This document shows, one piece after another, positions 25,420-35,464 of a stretch of 64,000 nt of DNA. This stretch comes from Megaustenia siamemsis (Eukaryota; Mollusca; Gastropoda; Stylommatophora; Ariophantidae): positions 67,293,087 to 67,357,086 of the forward strand of contig JAVIAB010000073.1 in assembly GCA_032433765.1 (NCBI GenBank), written 5' to 3'. Position 1 is the first letter of the stretch; each line of letters starts with the position of its first letter. The notes beneath the pieces are model-generated. The model was not told where the DNA came from and searched no databases. It saw only the letters and a program-made list of their open reading frames with translations. The position numbers were made by a program, and so were the translations under genes.

Positions 25420-25705
25420 AAATAGGCCAAAGCAAAGAGAGAGTTAATTTCCAATATTTAGAAGAAACAATCATCATTTGTTGGTCATGTAATGAGAAGT
25501 GAACAGCTGAAATATATTGTAACAACTGGGAAAATTGAGGGATGACGAAATAGAGGGAAGCAACGAGAAAAAACACCAGATAGCTCAAGACAATGGCTTG
25601 GTAAAAGGTCAACAACAGATATGATAAATAACTGTCGAGATCGAAAGTTGTGGAGAGACATGATCACCCATGCCAGCAGGCACGGTACTTAATGATGACA
25701 TCATG
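25420..25705 (+). pseudogene. LINE 3' remnant (family C-like)
   Basis: Plus-strand, frame-broken remnant resembling the end of family C: IIICWSCN, then a degraded GK-RG-R-KNT-LKTMAW, then a segment like RSKVVERHDHPCQQ. It ends at GGTACTTAATGATGACATCA, close to the (TGATGA)n family C tail. The same end, on the minus strand, is seen at 42,765-42,840. Confidence 0.7.
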
Positions 25706-25851
25706 GAGTTGATGCTTAGTACAACGAATTAACTAACACAGTACATCTCAACAGCAATTTGCCAAGTACCCGCATCTTTCTCTATTCTTTATAGCCTCTA
25801 AACTGGACGGAGCTATTGATTAATTACTCGCTATATTTTATTCTATTTCAG

Positions 25852-26260
25852 GACCAAAACCCCGTATGCGACACAAGGTGGCCATCAGGAGAAATAGGGA
25901 CAACAACAAAACGTCACCAATATCAGAAGTTTCAAGAAAGCTCGCATTAGATTCAACAAAGCAACACATATAAGATAGAGAAAGTACGGGAGAGTCAACA
26001 ACAAAGTAAATTGCATCTTCACACTACGAAGCACGCGCCGAGAACCATGCTGCCGATCGTGTTGATTACTCAAGTGCTTCTGGTCAGCACTACGTCTGTG
26101 CAATCGGTACACAAAGTTAATGCAGCTTCGTTTGCTCCTAACTCCACTCTTGACTATCTGGAGCGGACACTGGATGGCATCGAGCGTGTTTTCGGATTTT
26201 TTAGCAAGGCCTATAGAGAGGTGAATCTGGACGCCATCATTGGCACAAGGATTGTTGAAG
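25852..26260 (+). CDS. Putative first coding exon of a secreted protein
   Basis: Best host-gene candidate in the window. A polypyrimidine stretch and AG (TTTTATTCTATTTCAG, ending 25,851) make a good 3' splice site. The exon would then contain about 195 bp of 5' UTR with a short upstream ORF starting at 25,865, a start ATG at 26,047, and 71 codons plus one base. It ends at GAAG with the consensus donor GTATGAGT at 26,261. The predicted N-terminus has a basic-poor, strongly hydrophobic signal-peptide-like stretch (MLPIVLITQVLLVST) followed by a hydrophilic mature region (STLDYLERTLDGIERVFGFF, then SKAYREVNLDAIIGTRIVEG). I do not recognise the family, and later exons are not identified. The frame would also run on to a stop at 26,314 if unspliced. 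Basis: splice sites and signal peptide are seen; 'secreted' is inference. Confidence 0.55.
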
Positions 26261-27136
26261 GTATGAGTTGGGTGAATGAGCTTCCGGTTACCCTCGTGGA
26301 AATGGGGAGTGGATGAAAGCAAGTTTATTTAAAATATGTTTTTGAATAGTATGTGGGTATCATGTATATGTCAATAATATGCATGTATTGTATGCTTCAT
26401 TATCTGAATAGTTTTACACTCACAACATTAAACCTTATCATTGGGAGATAAAGGAAATCAGTGTTATTTTTTTTTTTATTGCTGCTACCTACGTAGATTA
26501 TATAAGACAGGTGCACATTTCTACAGTTGGGTTAACTGAGGTTTGATCGTTATGAAACAAATCATAAATTGGTTGTGGGCAGCAAAGAAAAACCTATTTT
26601 GACACTTCAGTATAACGGAGAAATTGATCAGGAAAAAAATGGCTAGTTCTTCAGCGCTGGCTGTGCGTTTAGACATTTAGACCAGCTTGGGTCACAAACA
26701 AGGCAGCGCGTTAGAGGTCATTACCAGTCCCCAACAACTTATCATGTAGGCATGTTTATTTGGGCCGTATTTATGCTCTTATGGTGTTGAGAGTGCTGCA
26801 GGATGTGCCAGAGTATGCGCTGGAGTTTGTCTGGATGCTCTACAGTCACATGTTGCAACGTCTCGGAGGTTTTATCTTGTGCAGGTGTGCTCTCAGGCTA
26901 CAGTGACCTGTTCTGTGTCTGAATACCTTGGTCTTCTCATGTCTGCTGTTTTGTTTAAGTGATCTTGTTTAAACCTAGTTGGTAAATATTGAAAGTATTC
27001 CTGGTTTGTTGTCAAGTTAGTTCATCAACTTTCGACGTGACACAAACAAAAATGATCAAGAACGAGTAAAACAAACGCAGAACATGAGCTCACACTTGAA
27101 ATTTGTCAGGTGTCTCACTCGCTGCTGAACTCGACG
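26261..27136. other. Probable intron or intergenic sequence
   Basis: Follows the candidate splice donor. AT-rich with a poly-T run at about 26,467. The part at 26,640-26,950 is less AT-rich, but I recognise neither an exon nor an element in it. Confidence 0.35.
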
Positions 27137-27157
27137 TGTCATGAATAGTACAAAGTA

Positions 27158-28495
27158 CGTAGGGAGGTCAAAATGTAATGCACACCAATTTTTTTCTCGG
27201 AAACTATTCGGGCAAAATGTGTGAAATTTTCACAGATTGTAGCTGAACATCCCCTTTACACTACCTATTTTTCAACATAATCTCCGTCCAAGCGTATTGC
27301 CTTACGCCAACGCGAAACTAGGTCATGAATGCCTCGTTTGTACCAAGTTTTGTCCTGCTCGCGTAGCCATTTTTTAACTGCACGGATCACATCCTCATCA
27401 TTGTCAAAGTGTGTCCCACGCAGGAATTTTTTGAGTGGTCCAAACAGATAGAAATCTGAGGGAGCCAGATCAGGGCTGTAAGGAGGATGGGGCAGTACAG
27501 TCCAACCAAATTTGTTGATTGCTTCCCGTGTTACCAGACTTGTGTGAGGGCGTGCATTGTCATGTTGAAGCAACAAATGTGCAGATGGCTTATTAGGCCG
27601 AACTCTGTTGAACCGATTTTTGAGTTTTGTCAGTGTATTGATGTAAGCTGTCGAGTTGATTGTCTCACCTCTTGTCATTACATCAACAAGAATCACACCA
27701 TCAATGTCCCAGAAGACAGTGATCATCACCTTTCCGGCTGATGGAGATGTTTTGAATTTTTTTCTTTTTGGTGACTGCGGATGATGCCATTCCATTGACT
27801 GCATTTTTGTTTCAGGCTCATAATGATGTGCCCACGTTTCGTCACCGGTAACAATTTTTGACAAAAACATTTCTCCTTCAACACCGAAACGCTCCAACAA
27901 TTCAGAACAGAATGTTTTCCTTTGAACTCTGTGATCATTTGTTAGGCACCGAGGAACCCATCGAGCGCAAATCTTTGAATATCCGAGAGTTTTAAAAATT
28001 GCGATTGCACTTCCCATGCTGACTGTAAGCTGCAATGCCAATTGCTGACTAGTGATACGCCTATCCTTACGAATAATGGCATCAGCCCGGTTTAACATGT
28101 CTGTGCTGGTAGCCGAGGCAACACGTCCAGAACGCGGTAAATCATGCAGCTCCACTCGTACACTTTCTGCAGCTTTAATTCTCTGAACCCAGCGACTAAC
28201 TGTACTCCTATCGACTGCAGAACATTTGTACACTGCACACAGTCGTTTATGAATGTTTGCCACAGTTTCTTTTTCCGCAACCAGAAATTCTATGACAATT
28301 CGCTGTTTGTAACGGACATTGTTGACAAGCTCCATTTTAACGGTTCATAGATTGCGTAATATTTATCAGAATGCTGTGCAATTTGGTGCACATAATTGGA
28401 ACATGTCATATTCCAAGTGTGCAAAATTTCATATTCCTATCTTTATTATTAGCCGAGAAAAAAATTGGTGTGCATTACTTTTTGACCTCCCCTCA
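27158..28495 (-). mobile_element. mariner (Tc1/mariner) transposon, about 1.34 kb
   Basis: Complete-looking element: terminal inverted repeats of about 40 bp (GGGAGGTCAAAA, then TGCACACCAATTTTTTTCTC at each end) around a single intact transposase ORF. It is flanked by TA (27,156-27,157 and 28,496-28,497), the expected target duplication. Length and layout match the mariner family norm of about 1.3 kb. The two TIRs differ only at a few outer bases and at one inner one (AATGTAATG against AAAGTAATG), so the copy is young. Confidence 0.93.
27265..28335 (-). CDS. mariner transposase, 356 aa, apparently intact
   Basis: Catalyses cut-and-paste transposition of the surrounding element. An N-terminal helix-turn-helix DNA-binding region (about residues 1-110) is followed by the mariner linker motif WVPRCL at about 126-131 (usual form WVPHEL) and a DDE/D catalytic domain. 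The triad is visible: D165 in VTGDETW, D259 in LLQHDNARPHT and D294 in YSPDLAPSDFYLF. The 34 residues between the last two fit DD34D, the mariner signature. Length (356) is close to the usual 345 and the frame is uninterrupted from ATG (28,335) to stop. Whether it is active is not known; the WVPRCL change is worth noting. SETMAR-type host fusions are unlikely because TIRs bound the ORF. Confidence 0.96.
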   Translation of the reverse strand: MELVNNVRYKQRIVIEFLVAEKETVANIHKRLCAVYKCSAVDRSTVSRWVQRIKAAESVRVELHDLPRSGRVASATSTDMLNRADAIIRKDRRITSQQLALQLTVSMGSAIAIFKTLGYSKICARWVPRCLTNDHRVQRKTFCSELLERFGVEGEMFLSKIVTGDETWAHHYEPETKMQSMEWHHPQSPKRKKFKTSPSAGKVMITVFWDIDGVILVDVMTRGETINSTAYINTLTKLKNRFNRVRPNKPSAHLLLQHDNARPHTSLVTREAINKFGWTVLPHPPYSPDLAPSDFYLFGPLKKFLRGTHFDNDEDVIRAVKKWLREQDKTWYKRGIHDLVSRWRKAIRLDGDYVEK

Positions 28496-28497
28496 TA

Positions 28498-28747
28498 GTA
28501 AAGTATCCATGTCACGCCAAGTGGCGTATAGGGAGTATGGTGTTAGTGACCATAAGTTTTACAGACCTTCGGTACATGATTTTTGGGGGTGATGTGGTCG
28601 GTATTACGCCCGTGCCGCTTTACTTTCCCAGAAAAAATCCTGTACCCATTAAAGGCTGGGTGAACCCGGAAGCCGTCGGTTGGGATCGAACCCTATCTCT
28701 TGTCTTTTGTAGTCCAGTTCACTAACCACTGAGCTATCGCGACTCCC
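28498..28747 (-). mobile_element. tRNA-derived SINE-1 body
   Basis: Minus-strand SINE. The head at about 28,747 begins GGAGTCGCGATAGCTCAGTG, and box B (GGTTCGATCCC) lies at about 28,682-28,692. The body carries a conserved segment (CCCTATACGCCACTTGGCGT) near 28,515-28,534. Further copies lie at 36,823-37,159, 60,788-60,895 and 62,095-62,349. The SINE ends in an A/T-rich tail built on TACTTTAC and TTTTTACTT. It encodes no protein and depends on a LINE for retroposition. Confidence 0.88.
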
Positions 28748-28979
28748 TGTCATGAATAGTGTTACCACTAAATGCTTTCTCCTCTAGAGTACGTCAACAC
28801 ATTTCCCAACTCTGCTGTATAGACTCACATGTACTATACACTAACACTAACCACAATCAGCCGTATTTGGTAGGCCCTCTCAGTCAAATGATATAGATCA
28901 GCAAAGAGACTCGCCTGGCAGGCGTGTTACAACAATTAGGCGTCTCACGCATACACTATAGACATATTTCTTTCCATTT

Positions 28980-31725
28980 CTTACACAACGAATGCACTTC
29001 TGTCCAAATTACAAAAAATGACCTAATTTCTTTGGATTTCCATATGTTTCCCAGTGCAATGAAAGCTCCTCTTGCTTTTGATATCCTAATTTTGGTATCA
29101 TTTTCTGTTTCTCCCTCTTTATCTATATTACTGCCCAGATTATATGTAAGATTGTACGTCTAGTAGAGGTAGTTCTCCCAGTTCTATTTGGTTATTGCCA
29201 ACTGTATTAATTCTCATAATTTTGGTCTTATCTCTATTTATTTTCAGTCCCAGCTGTTGTGATCTCTCATCAAGTATGCTCATTTTATTTTGCATCTGTT
29301 GATGGTTGTGTCATAGGTGAGCTATGTCATCAACAAAGTCTAAGTCATTAAGTTGTTTGGTCAGTGACCACTGGATTCCATTTCTGTTGTTTTGAGTTAT
29401 TTTCATAATCCAATCTATGGTCAGTAGAAAGATAAATGGAGACAGAAGGCATCCCTGCCTTACTCCTGTTCTTATTTCAAATGCTTTTGTAAGCTGTCCT
29501 TCATGCACCACACTACATTTCATTCCTTCATACATTTTTTTATCAGGTTAATAAACTTTATGGGGATTCCGTAATGACTCAGCAACTTCCAAAGCATTCT
29601 TCTGTCTAAACTATCAAATGCCTTTTCGTAATCAATGAATCCAATATAAAGTGGGGACTGTAGTTCTAAACTTTGTTCAACTATTATACGTAGAGTAGTT
29701 ACTTGATCAGCACATGATCTTTTCTTCTTAAAACCTGCTTCTTCATCTCTCAAATGTTTCTCTATGGCCTCTTTTAGTCTCTCTAGAATGATTTTGCTTA
29801 ATATTTTTCCTTGCACTGATAGTAGCATAATTCCCATATAATGTGTGTACTCCTGTAAACTTCCTTTCTTTTTTTTAACCTTTCTTTTCTTTTTGTAAAT
29901 TTCCTTTCTGGCCTCCGAAGGAATTTCATCTGGTCCTGTGGCTTTACCATTTTTTAATAGTTTGATGGCTTTCATTATTTCTTCCTTACTTGGTTTTTCA
30001 CAGTTAACGTGTAACCCTTTTTCTGTTGGTAGTATATCTGGAGGATTATTTGATCCGGTTCTGTTCAAAAGTTCTTCACAGTGCTCTTTTCATCTCTCCA
30101 TTTGTTCCTTTATATATCTAAGCAGATTTCCTTTCTTATTTTTATTAGAGATTGATCTGTTTGTATTTTCCACTTAATTTCTTTGTTCTGTTGTATAGTT
30201 CTTTCATATTCCCTTTATTTCCTGCTTTCTCTGAATATTTAGCTATTTCATCTATATATTTCCTCTAATCCCTTTTAATGTATCTTCTCACTTCTTTGTT
30301 CACCTCTGTGTAAGCTTCCAGTGTCTTGGCTGTATTACTTCTGGTTTTGCATTTTTTTATGTCTGTTTTCTTATTTTTTTCATCTTTAATTTTATCCAAG
30401 ATCTCTGCCTTTTTTCCATGCCTTATTCTGGCGTTCTCTTTTCCCTAGCGTTTCTTCGCGTGTCTCTTTCCATTTACCCTTTACCTGTTTCCAATGATCT
30501 TCTATATTCATTGTATTTTCTAGTTGTTGGATGACTTGGTATTTGTTTGATACTGTGACTGAAAATGTATCTTTAATTCTTTGTTCTTTAAGAAATCCTA
30601 CATTGAAATACGTTCTACCCGTATTCGTTGTAGTATGTCTTTTTAGTTTAAGGTTAAGTTGGCTATAAGAAGATGATGATCTGAAGCCACATCCTGTAAG
30701 GATGACTTGAACTTATTACTAATACATATGAAGTGAATTTGATTTTCCGTTCTATGATCTGGTTACACCCATGTAGCTTTATGTATTCTTTTATGTTGGA
30801 ACAATGTTCCTCCTAGGCTCATTTGATTAGGAGCACATAGGTTCACGAACATCTCTCCATTCTCATTTATATTTCCAAGTCCATGTTTTTCCATAATCTC
30901 TTCAAAGCTTATGTTGTCTGATCCTACTTTAGTATTTAGATCTCCTATCAAGATTATAATATCCTTGGCTCGTGTTTCATTCATCTGATATTGCAACTGT
31001 TTATAAAATTCATCTTTAACTAAATCATCCTTATCATTGGTTGGTGCGTAGCATTGGATAATGCCTATGTTTATTTTGTTTTTTGTTGTTTTCAATGTTG
31101 CTCTCATTAGTCTTGGCCCTACTGCTTCCCATTCTATTAGTGTCTTCTGTGCATTCCTTGATAACATTATCGCTACCCTTTCACTATGTTGTGCTCCAGG
31201 TTCCTGGTGTCATGATGATAAAATCATCTCTCCTGTATTTAGTTGTATCTTTCCTTTCCTTTCCTTGTCATCTTGTTTCGCACATTCCCAGAATATCTAT
31301 TTTGTAATTTCTCATTTCAGCTGCCGGTTGGGAATTTTATTTATGATTTCTCTCTGCGGCAACCACTCTTGGTCTCAACAGCGAGGCCCGGCTTGAAACG
31401 TCAATTACTCATCGATGGGAAAAATATGAGTACCTCCGAAGTCGGAGTTATCTGCCTGTGCTGCGAGGAGCCCCTGTGCACACGGCTGCCATGGAAAAAT
31501 GGATTAACACGCAAAATTCAGTTGCTAGTCTCTAGGGACTTCGTCAGAGATAAAAGCTGGCGAACGAAAAAAAAGTAATAATAATTTCTGCTGCTACCTG
31601 TGCATCTTTTCCTTGTTCATTTAGGGTACGTGCATTCCAGGTGCCAATTCTGGGGGACAAGAGGTGAGTCGGCAACCCGGACTCCTTACGGCTTTCTCCG
31701 GATTGCGTCATACATCTCTTAGACA
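28980..31725 (-). pseudogene. Decayed RTE-type LINE (family D), interrupted by a SINE
   Basis: Minus-strand non-LTR element. From its 5' side: AP-endonuclease start (IGTWNARTLNEQGKDAQVAA) at about 31,660-31,600; after the SINE, NYKIDILGMCETR at 31,310; then NIGIIQCYAPTNDKDD and IILIGDLNTKVGSDN at 31,070-30,900; RT with FIDYEKAFDSLDR and TGVRQGCLLSPF; catalytic box LDFVDDIAHL (FVDD where FADD is usual) at 29,320-29,350; and the post-RT KIRISKARGAFIALGNIW at 29,040-29,100. Multiple stops break the ORFs, so the copy is dead. The RT text (NGIQWSLTKQLNDLDF) is typical of metazoan RTE elements. It lacks its own 3' end. Confidence 0.9.
31314..31594 (+). mobile_element. SINE-2 copy inserted in LINE D
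   Basis: The SINE (about 31,325-31,583) is flanked by ATTTCAGCTGC (31,314-31,324) and ATTTCTGCTGC (31,584-31,594), an 11-bp TSD with one mismatch. It is truncated at its 5' end and lacks the tRNA head, but shares the central domain (CGAGGCCCGGCTTGAAACGT; TGAGTACCTCCGAAGTCGGA; TAGTCTCTAGGGACTTCGTC) with the full copy at 61,527-61,866. It ends in a short A-rich tail. It splits the LINE's endonuclease reading frame. Confidence 0.88.
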
Positions 31726-31729
31726 GTGG

Positions 31730-32505
31730 TTTTCAATTGTTAAGATATGCAGATGATATGCTACTGATATGCTACTGATATCCTAGAGTGAAAAAAGAAC
31801 TTCAATCATTAATGGGTGTAGTTTTTTAAGAAAGTGTGTAAAAGGGACTTAGATGAAAATAAAACAGGCGTAATGGTGGTATCAAAAGACAGGACTTCAC
31901 CCAAGCACAGAATATATGTAAGTGGTAAATAATTCAAGCAAGTAGATTGTTTTCTGTGGAGTGTATTAATGTATCATGGTAGATGTTGCCTTTGTCTTAC
32001 TGAGGAAACAAAATGTTGACTCGCGCAGCCAAAAGTATTTTGTAATAAAATTATGTGCTATGCAACAAGTTGTTATCAATGAGAATTGGAAAGAGGGTCT
32101 AACAGATCCACATCGAACTAGTCAGTTTTATGGTTGCAAATCATGGATAGTAAACAAAGACAGTCGCCGGATAGATTCACTTGAAATGTGGCTTTTTTTA
32201 GAAGGAAACTTACGGTACCGTCGACAGCAACAACATCAACAAAAGAAATGCAATGATGAAGTTATACAAGAAAAAGATGAGGAGAGGAAGATTATACAAT
32301 AAATGAAGAAAAGACAACCCAGATTAGTGGGACATGCGTGGAGAGGGGGCGGGTTGGAATACTTTGTGATAATCAGAAGTAGAAGGCCGAAGAGAAAAGC
32401 TGCGGTATGGTTTAACTGCGATACACGGGAAAACATCAATGGTGAAAATTAGGAATTGTATGTTGATACCAAGCGTGTGATACATACAACATTTCCCGCT
32501 TGTTT
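31730..32505 (+). pseudogene. Decayed LINE fragment (family C)
   Basis: The plus-strand translation starts at the RT catalytic box LRYADDMLLI at about 31,758-31,790 and goes on to VKKELQSLMG, after which there are frame breaks. A piece like RPRLVGHAWRGGGLEYFVII lies at about 32,315-32,380. The copy is 5'-truncated within the RT domain, with stops throughout. Confidence 0.7.
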
Positions 32506-32731
32506 ACGATGAATGATGATATCGTATGACAGGGAACAGTTGTCTGTGTTCACTTTCTGCGCGGTTTCGCCTTATGTCTTTTGGCGTGTGCTGAGACTGC
32601 TACGATGGGGACTACAGTTACCTTTCTTTGTTTGGGAAATGAGTTAGTAATTCGGATTATTCCACTGGCACGGGCGGTTGAGCAATTATGGATTTTAATT
32701 CGTTTGCAGTGATACCGAGGCCTTCCATAAC
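32505..32731 (+). mobile_element. Retroposon R fragment
   Basis: About 225 bp nearly identical to part of the retroposon at 60,007-60,412 (ACGATGAATGATGATATCGT; CACGGGCGGTTGAGCAATTA; TCGTTTGCAGTGATACCG). It lacks the 5' half and ends in CCTTCCATAACC followed by a short AAT-rich tail. Confidence 0.85.
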
Positions 32732-33435
32732 CTATAACAATAATAATAACATAAAACTATTTCTGCAGAAAACGATCGTTATACAATAAACCTTCAATGG
32801 TTCACCTTCCTTTGATCCTAGTCCTGCTCTCACCATAACATGGTACCTGTATTTCTAGTCGGTTTATCATGTCTGCCTGTTCTGATAATTGACTTAATAA
32901 TGATATCATAGAGAGGTCTCCAAATATTTTTACTAGTTGCTTGTTTCCTTCTCCTGCCGCTTTATCTATGCAAGCCCTAGATACTACTGTCTACTCACAT
33001 CCCAAACACCTAACCCTATACAGTGTTTACACGAGATCGTTACATGAACATTTTCCTGTTTCATGCAGGGCCTGTCATTTATTTTCGTTGTTTTTTTTCA
33101 TTTGAAAGTCTTGTAATGTTTCTAGATCAGTTCTGTATTGTTTTATGTATTTTATTATCATCAATATGACTTATTTTATTGTTCAGTGAAAGACTCTGCT
33201 GACACAAATAAGGTCAGTCCGATTCTCTGTGACATGGTCTGGAGATACACATGCGACTTCATGTACTCAAATGCGTAGGATTAAGCTTCCTCCTTATATC
33301 AGGTCATTGAGGATGCATAAATCGACCACCCACTTTCAATTTCTATTCATTTCTCCTAGGTCTTTTTTGTCCCTAATTGTCTCATAAATCAGCGTTATCA
33401 GAGGACATTACAAACAAAAAACTTTTGATTGGCCA
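32732..33435. other. Unannotated intergenic stretch
   Basis: AT-rich unique-looking sequence before the 39-bp array. Nothing was recognised in it. Confidence 0.4.
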
Positions 33436-35190
33436 CAACGTCAGAAGGAAATAATAAAAACACTCGATAGACAACTACTTCAGAAGGAAATAATAAAAAC
33501 ACTCGATAGACAACTAACTACTTCAGAAGGAAATAATAAAAACACTCGATAGACAACTACTTCAGAAGGAAATAATAAAAACACTTGATAGACAACTACT
33601 TCAGAAGGAAATAATAAAAACACTCGATAGACAACTACTTCAGAAGGAAATAATAAAAACACTTGATAGACAACTACTTCAGAAGGAAATAATAAAAACA
33701 CTTGATAGACAACTACTTCAGAAGGAAATAATAAAAACACTTGATAGACAACTACTTCAGAAGGAAATAATAAAAACACTCGATAGACAACTACTTCAGA
33801 AGGAAATAATAAAAACACTCGATAGACAACTACTTCAGAAGGAAATAATAAAAACACTCGATAGACAACTACTTCAGAAGGAAATAATAAAAACACTTGA
33901 TAGACAACTACTTCAGAAGGAAATAATAAAAACACTTGATAGACAACTACTTCAGAAGGAAATAATAAAAACACTTGATAGACAACTACTTCAGAAGTAA
34001 ATAATAAAAACACTTGATAGACAACTACGTCAGAAGGAAATAGTAAAAACACTCGATAGACAACTACTTCAGAAGGAAATAATAAAAACACTTGATAGAC
34101 AACTACTTCAGAAGGAAATAATAAAAACACTTGATAGACAACTACTTCAGCAGGAAATAATAAAAACACTCGATAGACTACTTCAGAAGGAAATAATAAG
34201 AACACTCGATAGACAACTACTTCAGAAGGAAATAATAAAAAAAAACACTTGTAGGACAACTACTTCAGAAGGAAATAATAAAAACACTTGTAGGACAACT
34301 ACTTCAGAAGGAAATAATAAAAACACTTGTAGGACAACTACTTCAGAAGGAAATAATAAAAACACTTGTAGGACAACTACTTTAGAATGAAATAATAAAA
34401 ACACTTGTAGGACAACTACTTCAGAAGGAAATAATAAAAACACTTGTAGGACAACTACTTCAGAAGGAAATAATAAAAACACTTGATAGACAACTACTTC
34501 AGAAGGAAATAATAAAAACACTTGATAGACAACTACTTCAGAAGGAAATAATAAAAACACTTGATAGACAACTACTTCAGAAGTAAATAATAAAAACACT
34601 TGATAGACAACTACGTCAGAAGGAAATAGTAAAAACACTCGATAGACAACTACTTCAGAAGGAAATAATAAAAACACTTGATAGACAACTACTTCAGAAG
34701 GAAATAATAAAAACACTTGATAGACAACTACTTCAGCAGGAAATAATAAAAACACTCGATAGACTACTTCAGAAGGAAATAATAAGAACACTCGATAGAC
34801 AACTACTTCAGAAGGAAATAATAAAAAAAAACACTTGTAGGACAACTACTTCAGAAGGAAATAATAAAAACACTTGTAGGACAACTACTTCAGAAGGAAA
34901 TAATGAAAACACTTGTAGGACAACTACTTCAGAAGGAAATAATAAAAACACTTGTAGGACAACTACTTTAGAATGAAATAATAAAAACACTTGTAGGACA
35001 ACTACTTCAGAAGGAAATAATAAAAACACTTGTAGGACAACTACTTCAGAAGGAAATAATAAAAAACACATGAAAGACAACTACTTCAGAAGGAAATAAT
35101 AAAAACACTTGATAGACAACTACTTCAGAAGGAAATAATAAAAACACTCGATAGACAACTACTTCAGAAGGAAATAATAAAAACAGCCAC
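33436..35190. repeat. 39-bp minisatellite, about 45 units
   Basis: Tandem repeat with unit pieces ACTTCAGAAGGAAATAATAA, AAACACTTGATAGACAACT. Two subtypes, TTGATAGACAACT and TTGTAGGACAACT, occur in blocks. The block around 34,200-34,260 (with an AAAAAAAAAC run) recurs about 586 bp later, near 34,800, together with its neighbouring variants, which points to a large internal duplication. Because 39 is a multiple of 3, the minus strand shows long open frames of a 13-residue repeat (FLLFPSEVVVYQV). These are most likely not genes. Confidence 0.95.
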
Positions 35191-35464
35191 ACGTCAAATT
35201 TTCTGAAGAGAATAAAAATACAAACAATAACTGCTTTACAATAGATGCTGGGTGGGGGGGGGCAACTAAGATCCACACCAAAGATAACCCTGGCTGATAC
35301 CAGCAGAGATGGAGATGCAGGAGAGTGTGTAGCTCACAGAACAGATTGAAGTGATGATTCTGTTGTTGCCCTACAAGCGTTATCGGCCCCTGCTGGCTTT
35401 GTTAGTCCGTTCACAAGGATAACAGAGACAGACAATTGTTGTCAGGGGCTAGTCGACACTGCAT

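Larger units (their letters stand above)
27137..28760 (-). mobile_element. SINE-1 insertion with mariner inside, 13-bp TSD
   Basis: TGTCATGAATAGT occurs at 27,137-27,149 and 28,748-28,760 as a perfect 13-bp target-site duplication. Between them lies a tRNA-derived SINE on the minus strand, with its head at 28,747 and its 3' tail split by a mariner at 27,158-28,495. The SINE head has a box A (TAGCTCAGTGG) and a box B-like GGTTCGATCCC, and starts exactly at the TSD. The order of events is clear: SINE first, then mariner at a TA in the SINE tail. Confidence 0.9.

Noticed and set aside
25885..26322. 145-codon minus-strand ORF
   Set aside because: Opposite strand of the candidate exon. It has no motif, while the plus strand has splice sites and a signal peptide.
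28660..28747. tRNA gene on the minus strand (box A and box B)
   Set aside because: Part of a dispersed SINE with a common body and TSD. The cloverleaf is not intact, and several copies have the same flank.
33480..35276. Long hydrophobic repeat ORFs on the minus strand
   Set aside because: The 39-bp array lacks stops in that frame. No start context, splice site or flanking coding sequence.
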